NCBI GenBank assembly: GCA_900547585.1
Contig: URHD01000079.1
Span: 1 to 8,770 of the forward strand
Direction: 5' to 3'
DNA: 8,770 nt
Source of the DNA: an uncultured bacterium
GTDB lineage: Bacteria; Cyanobacteriota; Vampirovibrionia; Gastranaerophilales; Gastranaerophilaceae
Below, piece after piece: positions 1 through 6,110 of this stretch (the stretch's first letter is position 1; every line of letters begins with the position of its first letter). Made by a program: the position numbers and the translations under genes. Under the pieces are notes generated by a model that had not been told where the DNA came from, searched no databases, and saw only the letters and a program-made list of their open reading frames with translations.

Positions 1-60
1 CCCCCCCATGGCCGCTAAGCCTTTGGTGGTAAGGGTTTTCAGGGTTGTAAATTTATCCAT
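1..60 (-). CDS. 5' end of a leftward gene, product unknown (partial)
   Basis: On the minus strand an ATG at 60-58 opens a frame that stays open to the window edge. It encodes 20 residues beginning MDKFTTLKTLTTKGLAAMGG. A ribosome binding site TAGGAG lies at 77-72, 11 bases before the ATG, and supports this start. The fragment is too short to assign. MDKFTTL resembles the start of some 3-isopropylmalate dehydratase small subunits, but the following residues do not continue that family, so no name is given. The seven-C run at the edge may be a genuine homopolymer or an assembly limit. Confidence 0.5.
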   Translation of the reverse strand, partial: MDKFTTLKTLTTKGLAAMGG

Positions 61-96
61 CTTTTTATAAACTCCTACATTTTCTATTAATTCCGT

Positions 97-120
97 AAAA
101 AATAAAAAGCCCGACGGCTT
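97..120 (-). terminator. Leftward intrinsic terminator-like hairpin
   Basis: Read on the minus strand, AAGCC and GGCTT (120-116 and 111-107) form a 5-bp stem around the tetraloop GTCG, followed by TTTTTATTTTTT. The stem is short but the T tract is good. It lies 5' of the leftward gene at 1-60. It either ends leftward transcription coming from the intergenic region or lies in the 5' leader of that gene. Confidence 0.45.
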
Positions 121-251
121 ATATTTATATAATGCCCATTTTTAACGGACATATAACATCTGACAAATATTATTTTAATATTTTTTTACAATAAAAGCAA
201 TACTATGGAGATAGGATTTATATAGAATTTTACACCTAAAATGGCAGAAAC

Positions 252-404
252 CGTCACCCTGAACTTGTTTGACAAAGCGAACGCAAGAGCCGTAGGCGAT
301 GGCTGTGAGCCTGTCTCCGTAGCGGAGCGTAGTGTCAGGGTCTTTCCAATGGGAAAAGCAAACTTTTCTCGCCGGCAAGATTCCGAAATAAATTCGGAAT
401 GACA
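252..404. repeat. Intergenic palindromic repeat element carrying a 72-nt loop
   Basis: The element has two inverted repeats. One is ACCCTGA (256-262) with TCAGGGT (335-341), separated by 72 bases. The other is the hairpin ATTCCGAA-ATAAA-TTCGGAAT (380-400). A smaller hairpin, CTCCG-TAG-CGGAG (315-327), sits in the large loop. The ends (CGTCACCCTGAAC and CGGAATGACA on the plus strand) resemble the intergenic repeats that end in TGTCATTCCGAA and TTCAGGGTGACG in many bacterial genomes; that comparison is from memory. The long loop is bounded by TGACA (270-274) and TGTCA (333-337), as if a segment had been inserted into the apex of the first palindrome. A 76-codon reverse frame over this element looks spurious. 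Confidence 0.6.
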
Positions 405-467
405 TTATTACTAAAATTCGAGCATATTTGATGCAAAGTTGTGTATAAATCCCGAAAAATAAAAACC

Positions 468-620
468 CTATACAAGTACGATTTTGTTACCTGCGAGTCT
501 CGCAGGTGGGTGAGTGCCTAGGCAAATCCGTTTCCTGCTGCGTGGCAGGTCTACTGCATTGCGTTCGAGTCGCCTCTCCCGTTAGTAAATAATGTAGGAA
601 CAAAATAGATACCTGTATAG
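468..620 (+). ncRNA. Candidate structured RNA or palindrome-bounded element
   Basis: The ends pair over about 17 bp: CTATAC (468-473) with GTATAG (615-620), GTA (476-478) with TAC (610-612), and ATTTTGTT (481-488) with AACAAAAT (599-606). Inside are an 8-bp hairpin ACCTGCGA-GTC-TCGCAGGT (489-507), a GGGTGAG/CTCTCCC helix with one mismatch (508-514 with 574-580), the palindrome TGCCTAGGCA (515-524), and CCTGC/GCAGG closing a 6-nt loop (534-549). GTTCGAGTC at 563-571 looks like a tRNA T loop, but no full tRNA fits. The pattern suits a structured RNA of about 150 nt. It could equally be a small non-autonomous mobile element with terminal inverted repeats. No known riboswitch, 6S, SRP or tmRNA signature was recognised. 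Strand is assumed. Confidence 0.35.
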
Positions 621-651
621 AGTAATATTATTTTGACATGTTTTTTCGTTT

Positions 652-680
652 TTGACAATTGGGGGGGGGCATTTTATTAG
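652..680 (+). promoter_or_regulatory. Candidate promoter with a G9 tract in the spacer
   Basis: A perfect -35 box TTGACA (652-657) and a weaker -10 TATTAG (675-680) are 17 bp apart. Nine consecutive G (661-669) fill more than half of the spacer. Transcription would enter the hairpin element at 683. The -10 matches consensus at only four of six positions, so this is tentative. Confidence 0.35.
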
Positions 681-682
681 GC

Positions 683-802
683 GGGAGGCGGAGGTTTACT
701 TTGCCGTTCCGATTCCCCCGCGGTATACGCAGTTTCCTTGCTTACTTTTCCAGTTTTTTGACCGCTCCTCCATAGTCACTCTAAAGTAAACCTCCGCCTC
801 CC
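683..802 (+). repeat. 120-bp hairpin element, copy 1 (arms 20 bp, core forward)
   Basis: The arms at 683-702 and 783-802 are perfect 20-bp inverted repeats; the left arm reads GGGAGGCGGAGGTTTACTTT. They enclose an 80-base core. The core contains CCGTTCCGATTCCCCCG (704-720), TTTCCAGTTTTTTGA (747-761) and CTCCTCCATAGTCACTC (765-781). All three blocks recur in reverse orientation in copy 2. The arms of the two copies are unrelated apart from the inner TTT/AAA. No ORF or convincing promoter was seen inside. Confidence 0.8.
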
Positions 803-831
803 TCGCTTATTGCGGGAAAAAGCATTATATA

Positions 832-951
832 GAAAAGTCAAGGATTTGGATTTGGAGTGACTATGGAGGAGGCTTCAAAAATCTGGAAATTTCGCATTTT
901 TCGCCGGATGCCGGGGGAATCGGAACGGAAAATCCAAATCCTTGACTTTTC
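832..951 (-). repeat. 120-bp hairpin element, copy 2 (arms 22 bp, core inverted)
   Basis: The arms at 832-853 and 930-951 are perfect 22-bp inverted repeats; the left arm begins GAAAAGTCAAGG. They enclose 76 bases. Read on the minus strand, the core repeats copy 1: the blocks at 928-912 and 871-855 match 704-720 and 765-781 exactly, and 889-875 matches 747-761 with one difference. The stretch 890-911 is diverged from the middle of copy 1. Total length is 120 bp, the same as copy 1, and 29 bp separate the two. If one RNA covered both copies, the cores could also pair with each other, giving an alternative fold. Confidence 0.8.
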
Positions 952-997
952 GCCCGAACAAAAAACAATTTCTCAAGGAGAATATACTTTTGGCGTT

Positions 998-1025
998 TTG
1001 TTTTTAAAAAGGTTTTTAGTATAAT
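998..1025 (+). promoter_or_regulatory. Promoter for the 1053-3013 operon
   Basis: A consensus -10 TATAAT lies at 1020-1025, with a moderate -35 TTGTTT at 998-1003 and a 16-bp spacer. Transcription would begin near 1032, giving a leader of about 20 nt that includes the AAGGAG ribosome binding site at 1039-1044. Confidence 0.6.
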
Positions 1026-1052
1026 TTTATTTAGTCATAAGGAGAATTTAAA

Positions 1053-1253
1053 ATGGATAAAATCACCATCAGGTCAGACAGACAGGAAGATTACAAATTT
1101 ATGTACAAAGGCGAAGAAGTCATTTTGAAAGCCGGAAGCATTATCAGCATTGCAAACGGGCTAAATGACGTTGTTTTGCCAACATGCGCAATGAAAATCA
1201 TGAACAACTTGATTGTTATTAAACAGGATGTAAAAAAAGAGGAAAATAATTAG
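1053..1253 (+). CDS. Small conserved-looking protein of unknown function (66 aa)
   Basis: The start is supported by a strong AAGGAG at 1039-1044, 8 bases before the ATG. The product has no signal peptide or membrane segment. It begins MDKITIRSDRQEDYKF, then GEEVILKAGSIISIANG (about residues 20-36), and ends in a charged KKEENN tail. The family was not recognised. One base separates its stop codon from the ATG of ychF, so the two are probably cotranscribed and may be translationally coupled. Confidence 0.7.
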   Translation: MDKITIRSDRQEDYKFMYKGEEVILKAGSIISIANGLNDVVLPTCAMKIMNNLIVIKQDVKKEENN

Positions 1254-1254
1254 A

Positions 1255-2352
1255 ATGTTACGAGCAGGGATTGTAGGGCTGCCGAATGTAGGCAAATCAA
1301 CATTATTTAACGCATTGACCTCAACAGCCAATGCACAGAGCGCAAACTACCCGTTTTGCACCATAGAACCGAATGTGGGTGTTGTTACAGTGCCGGATGA
1401 AAGGCTTTTTGTCCTGCAAAAACTGGTTAAAACAGATAAAGTTGTACCCACGGCTATTGAATTTGTTGATATCGCAGGGCTGGTAAAAGGCGCCAGCAAA
1501 GGCGAAGGGCTTGGAAACCAGTTTCTTGCAAATATCCGCGAAACCGATGCAATAATTGAAGTCGTAAGATGTTTCGACGACCCGAACACAATCCACGTAA
1601 CCGGAAAAGTTGACCCCATTGACGATATTGAAACAATTAACACAGAACTTGCGCTTGCTGATATGGCAAGCCTTGAAAAACGTCAGCAAAGGCTTTCAAA
1701 AGTAGCAAAAACAGGCGATAAAGAAGCAATCGCCGAGCTTGCAATCGTTGAAAAGCTCTTAAAATTGCTTGAAGACGGGAAATTTATCAACGTAAAAGAC
1801 CATTTTGAAGAAGATGAGCTTCCGATGATAAAATTAATGCACCTTATGACAACAAAACCGGTTATTTATGCGGCAAATGTTTCAGAAACCGACCTCGCAA
1901 CAGGAAATGAGTACGTTGAGCGCGTAAAAGAATACGCAAAAACGCACAACGCAGATGTTGTCGTAATTTCGGCAAAAATCGAAGCCGAACTCTCCGAACT
2001 CGGCGAAGATGAGAAAAAAGACTACCTTGCAGAGCTTGGGGTAGAAAATTCAGGCATTGAAAGGATGATTAAAGCAGTTTATCATCTGCTTGATTTGAGA
2101 ACTTATATCACAGCCGGAGAAATTGAAGTACGCGCCTGGACAATCCCCGCCGGCGCAAAAGCTCCGCAGGCTGCAGGCGTAATCCATACGGATTTTGAAA
2201 AAGGCTTTATTCGCGCCGAAGTTACGTCATACGACGATTTTGTTAATTGCGGTTCATACGCTGCCGCAAAAGATAAAGGTTTAACCCGTCTTGAGGGCAA
2301 AGATTATGTTGTTCAAGACGGCGATATCGTGCATTTCAGGTTTGCGGTTTAA
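1255..2352 (+). CDS. ychF: Redox- and ribosome-associated ATPase YchF (OLA1 family)
   Basis: This is a full-length 365-aa member of the Obg-related P-loop family, which hydrolyses ATP rather than GTP and binds ribosomes. Visible motifs are the P-loop GLPNVGKS (8-15), switch II DIAGLVKGA (72-80), and NVSE (208-211) in place of the usual NKxD, which fits the ATP preference known for YchF. His114, reported as critical for hydrolysis in E. coli YchF, is at the same position. A helical region of roughly residues 130-180 follows the G domain motifs, and the C-terminus is a TGS-type domain with RAWTIPAG, KAPQAAGVIHTDFEKGF and the closing VVQDGDIVHFRF. AGAGGA at 1238-1243 is the likely ribosome binding site. 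It is the middle gene of a tight operon. Confidence 0.97.
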   Translation: MLRAGIVGLPNVGKSTLFNALTSTANAQSANYPFCTIEPNVGVVTVPDERLFVLQKLVKTDKVVPTAIEFVDIAGLVKGASKGEGLGNQFLANIRETDAIIEVVRCFDDPNTIHVTGKVDPIDDIETINTELALADMASLEKRQQRLSKVAKTGDKEAIAELAIVEKLLKLLEDGKFINVKDHFEEDELPMIKLMHLMTTKPVIYAANVSETDLATGNEYVERVKEYAKTHNADVVVISAKIEAELSELGEDEKKDYLAELGVENSGIERMIKAVYHLLDLRTYITAGEIEVRAWTIPAGAKAPQAAGVIHTDFEKGFIRAEVTSYDDFVNCGSYAAAKDKGLTRLEGKDYVVQDGDIVHFRFAV

Positions 2353-2353
2353 A

Positions 2354-3013
2354 GTGAAACAATTATTATTAATCTTTATATTAATCCTTTTCACATGCGG
2401 TTTTTCGGATATAAAACAAAAGGACGAATATACTTGCGGCCCTGTTTGTGCGGCAAATTGCGTCATAAATATACTCTCCCGAAGTGATAGCCCTCAAAAA
2501 TTGGTCAAACATTTCATTAAAAGCGCCAAAACAAGCAAAAAAGGAACAACTGCGCAAAAATTAATCAAATCTATCGAAATTTATCTTGCAAAAAATCACA
2601 TAAAAACGGATATCAAATATTACGGGATAAGACATGTTGAAAAAAACTACCAATCACCTGTTCCCATTGACATCTGCGATGAATTACAACGCGGAAGCTC
2701 AATTATCCTGAATTTGGGTTTTTATTCTTACAAAAACGGCATATTTAAAAGAAACGGCGGGCATTATGTAAATGCAAATTCATGCGATGGAAAAAAAATC
2801 CTCATATCTGACCCGTACGCAAAACACAGCAGTCCTTTTTACATTGAACTGAAAAGTAAGCCGGCCGGCAGAATATCCAATCCAATTGATAACGAAAAAT
2901 ACAATAGCATTGATTATGAATATTTTGCAATAAGTCCTGATTTCGATTACTTAAACCCATCGGAAATAGTCTTTTTAAATGGCATAATCAAAATCTATCC
3001 GCTTTACTTATGA
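2354..3013 (+). CDS. Secreted C39-like cysteine peptidase
   Basis: The chosen start is GTG at 2354, one base after the ychF stop, giving 219 aa that open with an N-terminal signal or anchor (VKQLLLIFILILFTCGFS). An in-frame ATG at 2291 inside ychF would put 21 non-signal-like residues in front, and TTG at 2342 is also possible. The ribosome binding site is weak, so translation is probably coupled to ychF. The mature part has the C39-like signature: Gln22 and Cys28 in QKDEYTCGPVCAANC, then His137 in NGGHYVNANS and Asp153 in SDPY. This suggests an extracytoplasmic cysteine peptidase or a related papain-fold enzyme. LFTC at 12-15 is only a poor lipobox, so a lipoprotein is uncertain. No ABC transporter or bacteriocin gene is adjacent, so a bacteriocin-leader peptidase role is not supported. 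Confidence 0.8.
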   Translation: MKQLLLIFILILFTCGFSDIKQKDEYTCGPVCAANCVINILSRSDSPQKLVKHFIKSAKTSKKGTTAQKLIKSIEIYLAKNHIKTDIKYYGIRHVEKNYQSPVPIDICDELQRGSSIILNLGFYSYKNGIFKRNGGHYVNANSCDGKKILISDPYAKHSSPFYIELKSKPAGRISNPIDNEKYNSIDYEYFAISPDFDYLNPSEIVFLNGIIKIYPLYL

Positions 3014-3025
3014 TTATTCAAGAAT

Positions 3026-5179
3026 TTAAGCAATGTAATTATCTTTTTCTTTCAAAACCTGTTCATAATGCTCAAGTTTGTCGATAAGCGGCTTTTGCTC
3101 CGCAAAATCACCGCCTCTGGTGCCAATTTTAGCAATCACCGCGCGTTTAAGCTGCTCCGGCATATTTACTGGAACATTGTTCACGCCTTTATCGCCGGGT
3201 TGCCATGCCAGCGCCCTGTAATAGTCTTCTTTGTAAGATTTTTTGAGACGCAGCTTCCAGTTATCGGAATTCTGTGTGCCGGCATAGTTATAAGTCTTAT
3301 CCAGTCCGAAAAAGTCCATAAACATAAACTGAATTTTCTCGCCAAAGCGCAAAAGTTCCTCATATTTGGCTTTCACGCGTGCGCGCCTGTCCCATTTCAG
3401 GTTATCAATGAGATTCTGGCGCTTTTCGTTGTTTACTTCCGGATAAAGATTGCCGTAAAGGTAGGCGCCATTCATTATTCCACCATTTCCGGCCTTTTCA
3501 TTATAAAATTCATCCGTGCAAACATTCGCAAACGGCGGATTGTCATGGCTGCCAATCATCATCCAGTCCTTGCGCGGCCGGTATTCGAGCTGGTACTGAT
3601 ATGAAGAACTTATTCCCGGAAGCGGGCGTGTGGGGTTTGAATAAACCTCATCAAACTTGCGCGTATTGCACCCGAGGCTTTCCCATACCGCATCTTCAAC
3701 CTCAAGCCCCTTTTCCTCCATCAATGGAAGCAGAATTTCATCGAGTATTTTCGCATAATCGCCGTCAGGGTCAACTTTGGGCATATTTTCGATTTCTTTA
3801 TTGATTTCACTGGTGATATTGCTGTCCCAGCCTTTCTCCTGTGCATTATAGGCGTTTGGTTTGCCCATCTGGCTTATATTTGCGCCATGTGCGTTTTTGT
3901 AGATTATATGCTCGGGAACATTTTTATCTTCGTATTCATAACGCCCGTAGTGTATTTCTACATTATTTTTATTATAAATCCAGGGGTCAATTAGGCCGAT
4001 TACATGGTCAATTCTTATATTTTGATAAGTATCGAGCAATTTTTCAAATTTATTTTTAAGAACAACTCCGGCAACACCAAGACCGATTATTTTGCCATTT
4101 TCATCTTTTATAAACAGTTTTTTCGGGTTCAAAACAGGAATATCCCAGGTTTGGTTTTGTCCCCAGCAGGTTCCGCCAACAGGCATGCCCTCGCCGCCGA
4201 ACGGAGTTCCAATTCTGTAATTTTCAAGAAAAGCGTCCTGATTCGACCAGTAATCTGCCAGAGAAAAGCCTATTATTGCGTCTGTAATGTAGTTGAGCTT
4301 GTCAGGATTTTCTTTTATAAATTCACGTTCCTGCTTGTCGAGAATAAACTGTTTAAACTTGTAAATCTCCAATTCCCGGCCATGCTTTTTATTGATATTT
4401 GAAATATAATTCAGAGCTTCCTCATGATATGGCGAAGATGGGTCGTTTTTATATTTTATAAGGTTACGGTTCATTTGCGGCCAGTCGAAAAAATTATCAT
4501 CCATGCCGAATTTCTTTTTAAAATGCTCAAAAATCGCGTCATTTTCGAGCCATGCACCCTCTTTTGCCTTGTAAGAGTTAAATTCGGCGTTGAGTTTCAT
4601 TGCCTGTATATCTTTGGAGGCAGATTTTTTAATCATATTGTCATAAGCAAGTGCAAATAATTTGTCATGAACGTAAAAAGCCCTGTTGAATCTGGTCTGA
4701 TCAGCGTTTTTTTCATAAAGCCTTTCTTTATCTATGCTGTCGAGCAGTTTTTCAATAGCTTTTTCCGGCAATATCCTTGCGTAATCAGGAGTCGAAAGCT
4801 TTTCCATGTCCGTATAGAGGTAGTTTTTCGAGTTTACACCTGAATTATAAGGTGAAAGCCTTGTCAAACCGGGCGGCCCGAGCTGAATTGAGTCAAAACC
4901 ATGAAGTTTCAAAAATTTGTTGACCTCAATAGCAGCAGAATCAATGTGGGAGCCGGCAAAAAGGTCATTTTTCTTTACGGGAAAACTCGACTGATGCAAA
5001 ATAAGCGCCAGATTGGCAATTCCGAGGAATTTCTTTGCCTGCCTTATGGTGTTTTCGTAGTCCTGTTCTTCTGTGGTGCCTTTTTCATCGACAATTATGT
5101 CAGGATCCGGTGCACGCTTGAAGGCCTGCAGAGGCTTGTTTTTTGTAAAGTTAAAATTTGTAAGCGGTGATATTTTCAT
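3026..5179 (-). CDS. malQ: 4-alpha-glucanotransferase (GH77, divergent MalQ)
   Basis: The 717-aa product is within the upper size range of GH77 amylomaltases, which transfer alpha-1,4-glucan segments in maltodextrin and glycogen metabolism in the cytoplasm. Recognisable elements, in order, are QLGPPGLTRLSPYNS (99-113, matching the family LPLGPTG...SPY(N/S)S), a WGQNQTWDIPVLNP segment (339-352), IRIDHVIGL with the likely nucleophile Asp391 (388-396), VWESLG with the likely acid/base Glu500 (498-503), and GSHDN with the likely stabiliser Asp546 (543-547). The sequence is clearly diverged from the common MalQ, with a long helical insert at roughly 140-300. The N-terminus (NFNFTKNKPLQAFKR) is low in complexity and precedes the enzyme fold. 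The start is ATG at 5179; only a weak GGA precedes it. It ends 12 bases from the convergent peptidase gene, with no obvious terminator between. Confidence 0.85.
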   Translation of the reverse strand: MKISPLTNFNFTKNKPLQAFKRAPDPDIIVDEKGTTEEQDYENTIRQAKKFLGIANLALILHQSSFPVKKNDLFAGSHIDSAAIEVNKFLKLHGFDSIQLGPPGLTRLSPYNSGVNSKNYLYTDMEKLSTPDYARILPEKAIEKLLDSIDKERLYEKNADQTRFNRAFYVHDKLFALAYDNMIKKSASKDIQAMKLNAEFNSYKAKEGAWLENDAIFEHFKKKFGMDDNFFDWPQMNRNLIKYKNDPSSPYHEEALNYISNINKKHGRELEIYKFKQFILDKQEREFIKENPDKLNYITDAIIGFSLADYWSNQDAFLENYRIGTPFGGEGMPVGGTCWGQNQTWDIPVLNPKKLFIKDENGKIIGLGVAGVVLKNKFEKLLDTYQNIRIDHVIGLIDPWIYNKNNVEIHYGRYEYEDKNVPEHIIYKNAHGANISQMGKPNAYNAQEKGWDSNITSEINKEIENMPKVDPDGDYAKILDEILLPLMEEKGLEVEDAVWESLGCNTRKFDEVYSNPTRPLPGISSSYQYQLEYRPRKDWMMIGSHDNPPFANVCTDEFYNEKAGNGGIMNGAYLYGNLYPEVNNEKRQNLIDNLKWDRRARVKAKYEELLRFGEKIQFMFMDFFGLDKTYNYAGTQNSDNWKLRLKKSYKEDYYRALAWQPGDKGVNNVPVNMPEQLKRAVIAKIGTRGGDFAEQKPLIDKLEHYEQVLKEKDNYIA

Positions 5180-5238
5180 GAAAATTTTATCCAGACTACT
5201 TACAATTAAAAGCCATGATATGCTTTTTTGAATAGTAA

Positions 5239-5259
5239 TTTACATAAAATTTACATAAA
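5239..5259 (+). promoter_or_regulatory. Tandem TTTACATAAA boxes, candidate response-regulator site
   Basis: The 10-mer TTTACATAAA occurs at 5239-5248 and again at 5250-5259, an 11-bp period. This gives TTTACA-N5-TTTACA, the geometry of OmpR/PhoB-family direct-repeat sites and close to the cyanobacterial HLR1 box for RpaB. It lies 60-80 bases upstream of the malQ start, within its probable control region. The surrounding sequence is very AT-rich, so chance is possible. Confidence 0.35.
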
Positions 5260-5347
5260 TTATCAGTTATTGAAAAAATTCTGCTGGAAATTTTTAATTG
5301 TTCTGGTAAAATTAATTTATCATCTTTGATATTTGAATATTTACGGT

Positions 5348-5412
5348 GCCGATGTGATGGCGGCGAAGCGCAGCAGAGGCTTTTCAAATTGAAAGTCTAC
5401 CGATTCCATCAC
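5348..5412. repeat. Duplicated and inverted scraps of the tRNA-Leu 5' end
   Basis: GCCGATGTGATGG at 5348-5360 is identical to the first 13 bases of the tRNA gene exactly 100 bp downstream (5448-5460). The reverse complement of 5395-5412 matches tRNA positions 5454-5471 (the D-arm region) with one difference in 18. The two scraps can pair as GTGATGG (5354-5360) with CCATCAC (5406-5412), forming a hairpin that encloses 45 unrelated bases. It looks like a rearranged tRNA remnant or a tRNA-derived hairpin. Confidence 0.6.
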
Positions 5413-5447
5413 AAAACAAAAATTTGACAATTTAATACTATGGTTCC

Positions 5448-5534
5448 GCCGATGTGATGGAATTGGTAGACGTGCTAGACTCAAAATCTTGTGTGGGCAA
5501 CCACGTGCCGGTTCGACCCCGGCCATCGGCACCA
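5448..5534 (+). tRNA. trnL: tRNA-Leu (anticodon CAA)
   Basis: This is a class II tRNA of 87 nt with an encoded CCA. The acceptor GCCGATG (5448-5454) pairs with CATCGGC (5524-5530). The D loop carries TTGGTAGA. The anticodon loop CTCAAAA gives anticodon CAA at 5482-5484, which reads UUG. The long variable arm has GTGG-GCAA-CCAC, and the T arm is GCCGG-TTCGACC-CCGGC. Discriminator A5531 is followed by CCA. The anticodon stem has one T-T mismatch at its second pair. A terminator follows directly. Confidence 0.97.
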
Positions 5535-5545
5535 TTTAATAAAAG

Positions 5546-5568
5546 AAGACCCTTGAGGGGTCTTTTTT
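5546..5568 (+). terminator. Intrinsic terminator after tRNA-Leu
   Basis: AAGACCC (5546-5552) and GGGTCTT (5558-5564) form a 7-bp stem around TTGAG, followed by a continuous T run to 5568. It separates the tRNA transcript from the TspO-like gene. Confidence 0.9.
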
Positions 5569-5630
5569 GTTGAAAAAATTCCGCCATGCCGGCAATTGCA
5601 CGCCCAAAACACCCGCGCAATAATAAAAAC

Positions 5631-6017
5631 ATGGAAATGATATGGTACGAATCCCTGAACAAACCCTTTTTGACCCCGCCATCTTGGGTATTTGCGCCGG
5701 CGTGGATATTTTTGTATCTTTTGATTCTGGCATCGTTTTTTACTTATGTTTATTCAAACTCTGAAAAAAATAAACTTCCGGGCTACCTGTTTTTTACGCT
5801 GCAGCTGTTTTTGAACTTCGCGTGGAGCCCTGTATTTTTTCACCTGCACGATATCAGGCTTAGCTTTGTAATAATCTGCTTTTTGGTGATATTTTTGATA
5901 TTGACAATTATTGCTTTTTATAAAATTTCAAAAATCGCTGCTGCTTTGCTGGTTCCTTATTTTGTGTGGGTATGTTTTGCGATTTATTTGAATTACGGAG
6001 TACTTTCGTTAAATTAA
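5631..6017 (+). CDS. tspO: TspO/MBR family membrane protein
   Basis: The chosen start at 5631 gives 128 aa beginning MEMIWYESLNKP, where family members normally start. The frame extends upstream to an ATG at 5586, but those 15 residues are Pro/Arg-rich, unlike the family, and lie just past the tRNA terminator. Five hydrophobic segments are visible. Family landmarks are WYESLNKPFLTPPSWVFAPAW (5-25), NFAWSPVFF (62-70) and VPYFVWVCFAIYLNY (108-122). TspO proteins bind tetrapyrroles such as haem and protoporphyrin and act in stress or porphyrin regulation. No haem genes are adjacent, so the substrate here is unknown. No clear ribosome binding site was seen. Confidence 0.9.
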   Translation: MEMIWYESLNKPFLTPPSWVFAPAWIFLYLLILASFFTYVYSNSEKNKLPGYLFFTLQLFLNFAWSPVFFHLHDIRLSFVIICFLVIFLILTIIAFYKISKIAAALLVPYFVWVCFAIYLNYGVLSLN

Positions 6018-6022
6018 AATAT

Positions 6023-6041
6023 AAAATTTGTATCAAATTTT
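6023..6041. repeat. Perfect short palindrome between tspO and the HNH gene
   Basis: AAAATTTG (6023-6030) and CAAATTTT (6034-6041) are exact inverted repeats around TAT. It is six bases past the tspO stop. It is A+T-rich and lacks a T tract, so it is a weak terminator at best and could be an operator for the next gene. Confidence 0.4.
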
Positions 6042-6110
6042 GTCGACAGGTAACAAAAAATTTATCTTTCGGGTTTAATTTAATAGTCTGACATAAATTT
6101 TTAAATTTAA

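Noticed and set aside
175..405. Reverse-strand 76-codon ORF
   Set aside because: It lies almost wholly on the palindromic repeat at 252-404, has no plausible ribosome binding site and looks like translated repeat.
508..581. Possible tRNA or tRNA pseudogene (GTTCGAGTC with GGGTGAG/CTCTCCC ends)
   Set aside because: The T stem has only three pairs, the acceptor is out of register with it, and the central hairpin loop has six rather than seven bases.
683..951. CRISPR array or integron attC sites
   Set aside because: There are only two copies in opposite orientation, with no regular spacer pattern, no GTTRRRY/RYYYAAC cores, and no cas or integrase genes in the window.
990..1007. Five-codon TTG-started ORF after AAGGAG at 975-980
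   Set aside because: It is too short to be meaningful and lies upstream of the better promoter at 998-1025.
3068..3604. 178-codon plus-strand ORF inside malQ
   Set aside because: It is antisense to a gene with intact catalytic motifs, and its product shows no domain-like pattern.
5424..5441. TTGACA and TACTAT as the tRNA promoter
   Set aside because: The spacing is 6 bp, far too short; no properly spaced partner was found for either box.
5341..5662. Reverse-strand ORFs over the tRNA, with products such as GVEPARGCPHKILSLARLPIPSHR
   Set aside because: This is the well-known false translation of the antisense of tRNA-Leu; the tRNA itself is unambiguous.
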